Below are positions 59,401 to 64,000 of a stretch of 64,000 bases of DNA, piece after piece. Position 1 is the first letter of the stretch, and each line of letters begins with the position of its first letter. The stretch comes from Burkholderiaceae bacterium (GTDB lineage Bacteria > Pseudomonadota > Gammaproteobacteria > Burkholderiales > Burkholderiaceae_C), in the NCBI GenBank assembly GCA_026125795.1, contig JAHCKM010000002.1, forward strand, positions 434,001 to 498,000, written 5' to 3'. The position numbers and the translations under genes were made by a program. The notes under the pieces were generated by a model that was given only the letters and a program-made list of their open reading frames with translations, ran no database searches and was not told the DNA's origin.

Positions 59401-62400
59401 AGACGATGAAGAGAGCCGGCTGTCGGGCACGCAGCATGGGGCCGACTACCTCGACGGCGAGGAGGGCGACGATGCGCTTACCGGTTACGGCGGCAATGAC
59501 ACGCTTTTCGGTGGCGCCGACAACGACTATCTCGACGGCGACAGTACAGAGGACATCGTCGCTCCCGATGCCCACGGGGCCGACTATCTGGATGGTGAGG
59601 CCGGAAACGACACGCTGGTCGGGCGCGGCGGTGACGACGCGCTCTTCGGCGGTGGCGGCGATGACAGGCTCGATGGCGACTCTGCCACCGGTGAGGTGGC
59701 CGGCGCGTTCCACGGCGACGACTATCTCGACGGCGAAGACGGTGCCGACACGTTGATCGGCGAGGGCGGTACCGATCAGATGCTCGGCGGTTCGGGCAAC
59801 GATCAGATGCGTGGCGACGACGACACGCAATATGTGGCCGGCGAGTACCACGGTGGCGACTCGCTCGACGGTGAAAGCGGCGATGACCGCCTGTGGGGCG
59901 ATGGCGGCGATGACACGTTGATCGGCGGCGTGGGCAATGACTATCTTCACGGCGATGCCGACACCGATGAGCTGGCCGCTGCCTTTCATGGCGATGACCA
60001 ACTGGCCGGCGGCGAAGGCGCTGACACACTCCTGGGCGGTGGCGGCAACGACACGCTCGACGGGGGCGACGGCGTTGATGTCCTGTTGGGCGGCGACGGC
60101 AATGACCGCCTCGTCTCCGACGGCTCCGACTACCTCAATGGCGGTGCCGGCGACGACGTGTACGAAATCACCACGCAGTCAAACGGTACCGTCGCGGTCA
60201 TCGACGACAGCCAAGGCGTGAACACGGTGTTCGTGAACGGCGCGATCTCGAACACCGCCAGCGTCTTTGTGCAGGGTGGGCAAACATACCTCGATGCCGG
60301 TGCGGCCGGTGTCATCGCCCTCGGCCAGACCACGGCCTTGGATGGTCTGGTCGTCGAGTCCGGCTTTGGCGGCCCGGCACTCAGTGCGCAAGCCATCGTC
60401 GACGCCACGAGCCTCGGCGGACTGGTGCGCTCAGCCCGCTGGTCCGACACGACCGGCACGGTGTGGACCCGAGACATCGCCACGTCGCAAAACCTGCGCG
60501 GCGGCAACCGGGCCGAATGGCTTGAAGGGGGCACGGGCCTCGACGATCTCCATGCCGGTGCCGGCGACGATCGGCTGGATGGTGGCGCCGGTGCCGACAA
60601 CGTGATGGGCGGCAGCGGCGCCGATACGTTGCGAGGCGGCGCCGGCGACGACGTGCTGGACGCCGGCTCCGACTCTCAGCAAGACGTGTACACCTTCGCC
60701 CGCGGCGACGGGACTGATCTGATCCGCTACACCGCCGCGCCCGCCGGGGCGGCCAAGGACATCATTCGCTTCGATGCCGGCATCACGTCGGCCGACGTGT
60801 CCGCGTCCATAGTCTTCTCGTCAAACCAGGCCGATGCAGTGCCGATGCTCTCGATCGCGTACGGCGATGGCGATCGGATCGTGCTGCAACCCGGCGCCGA
60901 GGGCTCCATCGATCGGCTCGAGTTCGCCGATGGAACCCGCCTGCTGCTCTCGGACCTGCTGGCGCAGCTCTCCGATACAGGGACCCCGACGCAGGCGAAC
61001 GATCTGCTCGTCGGCACCGATGGCGACGACTGGCTGCGCGGTCTGGGCGGTGACGACACGCTGCAGGGCGGCGCCGGCCACGATCTGCTGGACGGCGGTG
61101 CCGGGACCAACACATATCGGTTCAACGCCAACAGCGGCATCGACCTAATCACTCCCACGCCCGGCGAGCAGGCGTTGCTCGTGTTTGATGGCCTGGCAGC
61201 GGGTGACGTGGTCGCCCGCATCGAGCAGGGCCGGCTCATTCTGCTCGCGGGCGAATCGACGGTGCAGGTGAACGGCTTCTCCAACCTGGATGGCGCCGCT
61301 CAAACCTGGCAGGTGCAGGTCGGCAGCGAGGCGCCGGTGAGCGTCGCTTCGCTGCTGGCGAGCAGCGTGCCGCTGCCTGGCGGCGATGACCATGCCGGAC
61401 GCCGCGCCCGCTTCCTGGCCGAACAACGGGTCGAGTTGCGCACCTTGCCGCAGCGGCTGCTCAATGGCCAAGCGTCGGTGCCCACGCAGGTCGTGACGAC
61501 CTCGTACGCGCTCAATGCACCCGGCACGCTTCAGTTTCACGGGCACCTCAATCTCGTCCAGCGTTCAGTGACCGTGGTCCGCCAGGACTACGTGCCGATC
61601 CACCAAACGACGTCCGTGCTGCCCGGCAGCAGTGAGGCCGCACAGTGGCTCCCGCTGCAGACGGGGACTCTGCCGCCGGGTGCGATCCCGGTGACCGTAC
61701 CGCGGACCGATTGGAACGGTGGCGGCACCCCTGACGATACGGTGCTGATCGGCCACTTGGTGCCGGGCAGCAGCGGCGCCGCGACCTTGCAGGACCGGAT
61801 CGTCGGCTACCAATGGGTCACGCAGTCGAACGTGGTGACCTTGTTCTCGGACACCGCGGTGCAGACCCAGCTCATCGGAACGTCCGGTGCCGACGTGTTC
61901 GAGCCAGAACCAGACGACGAAGAAGAAGGAGGCGAGTTCCGCGGCTCGATCGAAGCCGGCGCAGGCAACGACCAGATCATGCTGTCCTCCTACGCCAGCA
62001 CTGAAGACTGGGGCGTCATGCCGGCCCCGGATGCATACCTGATGCACTACGGCTACTACGAACGCGGCCGTGGCGCCTGGGTCGATGCCGGTGATGGCGA
62101 CGACACGGTTCTGGGTACCGATGGGGCCGATGTCATCGTCGGCGGCCGTGGCAGCGACTCGCTGAACGGGCAGGCCGGGGCCGACACCTACATCGTGGGC
62201 ATCGACGCAGGCTCGCTGGACCACATTGGCGATGTCGCGAGGTTCAACGGCGAAGCAGACGGCATCTTTCTCGCCTACGGCGGCAACCTGGCCGACCAGC
62301 ACCAGGACACTGTCGAATTCGATGCCAGCGTCGACCGCGCGCAGCTCGGTTATCGCTGGAGCGGCAACACGCTGCAGCTCACGAGCGGAGGCGCCCTCTT

Positions 62401-64000
62401 TCTGGAGATCGACTACGACGACGGGTTGCGCGGGCAGCCCGGCGCGGCGGGCATCGAGCGCTTCGTGTTCGCCGACGGCGTCAGCTTCGGCCTCGACGAA
62501 CTGCTCGCTCAACTGCCTGAGGTGCCCGAGCTGTCACCCATCGGTACGGACGGCGACGACGTGCTGTCCGGCACGGACGGCGATGACGTGCTCGACGGCA
62601 AAGCCGGGAACGACGTGCTCGACGCCGGCGCCGGCAATGACCTGCTCGACGGCGGCAGCGGCGCCGACACGCTGACCGGTGGCGCCGGCGACGATCAGTA
62701 CCTCGTCGACGATGCTGTCGATCAGGTGCTCGAGGACTTGAACGCCGGCATCGACCGCGTCACCGCATCGATCAACTACGTGCTGCCCGCCAACGTCGAG
62801 GCACTCGCCCTCTCAGGCAACGCGCTCGAAGGCACGGGCAATGCGCTGAACAACACGATCGATGGCAACGCGCTGGCCAACATCCTCGATGGTGCCGCGG
62901 GCGCTGACACGATGACCGGTGGCGCCGGTGACGACCGCTACCACGTTGACGAGGCAGCCGACGTAGTGAACGAGGTGACCGGCGAAGGCAACGATACCGT
63001 CTACAGCACGGTCGCCTACACATTGGCCGTCGAAGTCGAGAACCTCATCCTCGAGGGCAATGCCGCACTGAACGCCACCGGCAACGCCGGCAACAACGTG
63101 CTGGTGGGCAACACGGGCGCCAACACGCTCAGCGCCGGCGCCGGCGCCGACGTGCTGTCCGGTGGCCAGGGCAACGACGTTCTCGACGGTGGTGCCGGCG
63201 ACGACCTGTATCTCTACAACCAGGGCGACGGCCGCGACACGATCACCGACGCCGCGGGCGCCGACATCCTGCGCTTTGGTTCGGGCATCACCATCGACTC
63301 GGTGGCCGCCCGCAACGTCGTGGTGGGCGGGCAGAACAGAGTCTTTCTCTCGATCCTCGGCGCGGACGGCACCGAGCAGCAGGATCAGGGGATCGAGCTG
63401 GCTACCGGCGGCGGCATCGAGACCTTCCAGTTCGCCAACGGCACCACCGCGACACTGGCCGATCTGATGGTGGTCACGCGCGCGCTCAACGGCTCCAACG
63501 CCGCTGAAACGCTCACCGGCGACCGGCGCGACGACACCATCAACGCGGGCGTCGGCGCTGACATCGTGTACGGCCGCACCGGCAACGACAAGCTCTATGG
63601 CGGCGTGAGCAACGACAAGCTGTTCGGCGAGGGCGGAAACGACCAGCTCTACGGCGAGACCGAGGCCGACGATCTGTGGGGTGGCGCCGGCAACGACCTG
63701 CTTGACGGCGGCAGTGGCAACGATCGGTTGTTCGGCGGCAGCGGCGACGACAACCTCAACGGCCGGGTCGATGCTGACCTGCTCGACGGCGGCGCAGGCC
63801 ACGACGTGCTGATCGGCGATTCCGGCCAGGACGAGCTGTACGCCGGCGACGGCAACGACAACCTGAGCGGCGGCACCGATGCCGACTTGTTGGCCGCAGG
63901 CGCCGGCAACGACACGATCGACGGCGGCTCGGGCACCGCGGTGGTGGTGGCTGGCGCGGGCAACGACCAGATCACGGTCGGCACCAACGCCGACTTCATC
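56483..64000 (+). CDS. giant RTX protein with N-terminal class-3-lipase-like domain (C-terminus beyond window)
   Basis: At least 2506 residues, open at the right edge. GGAGGA precedes the ATG and the lipoprotein gene ends 21 bp upstream. Residues 1-280 look like a class 3 lipase: SYAGTTDEDILDW, nucleophile Ser115 in FTGHSLGGGLASL, and a candidate catalytic His268 in DPVALHSISLL. From about 461 onward calcium-binding nonapeptides (GGxGxDxLx) dominate, with spaced haemolysin-related domains (for example 60680-60960 and 62160-62520), a 46-residue super-repeat at 59000-60065, and NxLxGN-type repeats at 62780-63130. No N-terminal signal, as expected for a type I substrate; the C-terminal secretion signal is not visible. 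The HlyB-like transporter upstream is the likely exporter. The lipase part has about 58% GC, lower than the RTX part. Confidence 0.9.
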   Translation, partial: MATTLECALLAANVYGTSILVRSEQNTLPIPDGWTAIGAGVVLPDGFMARAYKRGDEIVVSYAGTTDEDILDWLTGNVPAATAVALAPQVLDAAKFYLDVLAANPTAEISFTGHSLGGGLASLMSVFFDRQATVFDEAPFQKSADSSTIVAVLKAAIGAMGYVLPTAFDEYVALDPSGALIPSPTRLARQGNVDQIYVKGEALSLASTAVTNYVSAVLGIVDPALWLLGVGIDKVKGSERMLDPKSQTMLGWGPAGVPLVSGDPVALHSISLLSGFLGSPQFLATVQGHPELLPRLFAGIFQNNPKSDQANLVDLLVQREYRGEGSLAALSTDVDKIDLKSGLTSITQLPGGSGSQTAMNVAAILVDAVLAGLYEQGRDRAPLQSGLAQFQTVLRGTAGGLTVDALSLGAKSDAVERDLGALLDALLGDSLIGAVFAKQARWTVQNGSAALRAESTVDGRADVMLGYTGSDSMDGGAGDDILVGYGGSDTLKGGAGLDFLYGGDGNDTLDGGDNSDWLTGGQGDDTYQFFGSFGHDIVEDSDGQGTIEVDGIQLTGGKKIQNGVYKDDATGWTYAVLGGDLIVRKDGSTNQIQIKDWTPTQNLGMTFDDTVAAPETSNTFNGDFRKATDPEGTHYTISDGNYVSAGAQAGAPDLIAGTAAGDSIMGLGGDDALLGRAGDDYVDGGSGNDVLQGGLGADTLIGGDGVDIVYGSSTGSLNAPTDTDFTPPSPTLPIVLGQGFNWVYESSGPDADGYQRGILSNIVTRDEQFGDDGNVIDAGAGDDVVFAGTGNDFVSAGAGVDNVYGMGGSDAMSGDEGNDRIYGDGPNDPTLVVYAAPADHGADVIDGGAGNDLLIGQGQDDALYGSSDSDTLYGDDRDNENTPPDVHGVDYLDGGDGNDRLIGGGRDDDLWGGEGNDSLWGDAGAVSTTAASYLQPSHHGDDYLDGEGGNDYLQGEGGDDTLFGGQGADTLIGDDEESRLSGTQHGADYLDGEEGDDALTGYGGNDTLFGGADNDYLDGDSTEDIVAPDAHGADYLDGEAGNDTLVGRGGDDALFGGGGDDRLDGDSATGEVAGAFHGDDYLDGEDGADTLIGEGGTDQMLGGSGNDQMRGDDDTQYVAGEYHGGDSLDGESGDDRLWGDGGDDTLIGGVGNDYLHGDADTDELAAAFHGDDQLAGGEGADTLLGGGGNDTLDGGDGVDVLLGGDGNDRLVSDGSDYLNGGAGDDVYEITTQSNGTVAVIDDSQGVNTVFVNGAISNTASVFVQGGQTYLDAGAAGVIALGQTTALDGLVVESGFGGPALSAQAIVDATSLGGLVRSARWSDTTGTVWTRDIATSQNLRGGNRAEWLEGGTGLDDLHAGAGDDRLDGGAGADNVMGGSGADTLRGGAGDDVLDAGSDSQQDVYTFARGDGTDLIRYTAAPAGAAKDIIRFDAGITSADVSASIVFSSNQADAVPMLSIAYGDGDRIVLQPGAEGSIDRLEFADGTRLLLSDLLAQLSDTGTPTQANDLLVGTDGDDWLRGLGGDDTLQGGAGHDLLDGGAGTNTYRFNANSGIDLITPTPGEQALLVFDGLAAGDVVARIEQGRLILLAGESTVQVNGFSNLDGAAQTWQVQVGSEAPVSVASLLASSVPLPGGDDHAGRRARFLAEQRVELRTLPQRLLNGQASVPTQVVTTSYALNAPGTLQFHGHLNLVQRSVTVVRQDYVPIHQTTSVLPGSSEAAQWLPLQTGTLPPGAIPVTVPRTDWNGGGTPDDTVLIGHLVPGSSGAATLQDRIVGYQWVTQSNVVTLFSDTAVQTQLIGTSGADVFEPEPDDEEEGGEFRGSIEAGAGNDQIMLSSYASTEDWGVMPAPDAYLMHYGYYERGRGAWVDAGDGDDTVLGTDGADVIVGGRGSDSLNGQAGADTYIVGIDAGSLDHIGDVARFNGEADGIFLAYGGNLADQHQDTVEFDASVDRAQLGYRWSGNTLQLTSGGALFLEIDYDDGLRGQPGAAGIERFVFADGVSFGLDELLAQLPEVPELSPIGTDGDDVLSGTDGDDVLDGKAGNDVLDAGAGNDLLDGGSGADTLTGGAGDDQYLVDDAVDQVLEDLNAGIDRVTASINYVLPANVEALALSGNALEGTGNALNNTIDGNALANILDGAAGADTMTGGAGDDRYHVDEAADVVNEVTGEGNDTVYSTVAYTLAVEVENLILEGNAALNATGNAGNNVLVGNTGANTLSAGAGADVLSGGQGNDVLDGGAGDDLYLYNQGDGRDTITDAAGADILRFGSGITIDSVAARNVVVGGQNRVFLSILGADGTEQQDQGIELATGGGIETFQFANGTTATLADLMVVTRALNGSNAAETLTGDRRDDTINAGVGADIVYGRTGNDKLYGGVSNDKLFGEGGNDQLYGETEADDLWGGAGNDLLDGGSGNDRLFGGSGDDNLNGRVDADLLDGGAGHDVLIGDSGQDELYAGDGNDNLSGGTDADLLAAGAGNDTIDGGSGTAVVVAGAGNDQITVGTNADFI
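59000..60065 (+). repeat. 46-residue (138-bp) HG super-repeat inside the RTX gene
   Basis: A His-Gly codon pair starts each unit at 59000, 59141, 59297, 59435, 59573, 59711, 59849 and 59987. The last five intervals are exactly 138 bp; the first two are 141 and 156. Units read HG-x-D-YLDGE, three RTX nonapeptides, GD and a variable 7-11 residue linker ending before the next HG. Confidence 0.85.

Noticed and set aside
58667-63999. Several long minus-strand open frames and a CRISPR-like look of the repeats opposite the RTX gene.
   Set aside because: They mirror the nonapeptide codons. The repeats keep frame, vary by codon and have no unique spacers, so there is no CRISPR array and no antisense gene.

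Overview
This window is about 69-70% G+C almost throughout, densely coded on both strands, and reads as chromosome of a Burkholderiales betaproteobacterium of the Rubrivivax/Leptothrix/Methylibium type. That placement is inferred from gene content and from the ribF, ileS, lspA neighbourhood; no rRNA or tRNA gene is present to anchor it. No insertion sequence, CRISPR array or replication origin was seen.

Layout. 0-2.7 kb: a serine-biosynthesis pair (serC and a phosphoglycerate dehydrogenase cut by the left edge) and an OmpR-type response regulator. 2.9-8.9 kb: a ferritin-like di-iron protein with a DUF1127 miniprotein, a multi-PAS hybrid histidine kinase, an alpha/beta hydrolase and a small membrane protein. 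8.9-11.4 kb: a LitR/CarH-type B12 photoreceptor-repressor divergent from two fasciclin-domain genes, with 11-bp-spaced operator-like repeats between them. 11.4-14.1 kb: sugar-acid catabolism (DapA-family dehydratase/aldolase, SDR, SMP-30 lactonase). 14.1-20.3 kb: MATE exporter, acyl-CoA dehydrogenase, a KaiC-like double ATPase coupled to a hybrid kinase, and a DUF4242 protein. 20.4-29 kb: a large LuxR ATPase regulator, an MHYT-GGDEF-EAL protein, an AsmA protein and a DUF2189 membrane protein. 29-38 kb: a UbiB-family kinase, lspA, a 591-bp gene-free block of inverted repeats, ileS, two plus-strand genes, and ribF carrying an apparent in-frame palindromic insertion.

37.9-50.9 kb: a membrane hybrid kinase, a lipoprotein hydrolase, a P1-family (DmpA/NylC-like) peptidase, a chemoreceptor with a C-terminal Cache-like domain, a paired acyl-CoA dehydrogenase, an MFS transporter, and dnaE2 behind a LexA box.

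51-64 kb holds the most distinctive locus. A type I secretion ABC transporter with a degenerate C39 domain, two glycosyltransferases translationally coupled to it, a lower-GC lipoprotein gene, and a giant RTX protein (at least 2506 residues, open at the right edge) lie in one direction. The RTX protein begins with a class-3-lipase-like domain and contains a 46-residue super-repeat. The simplest reading is a secretion and modification operon for a very large calcium-binding exoprotein that carries an esterase or lipase head.
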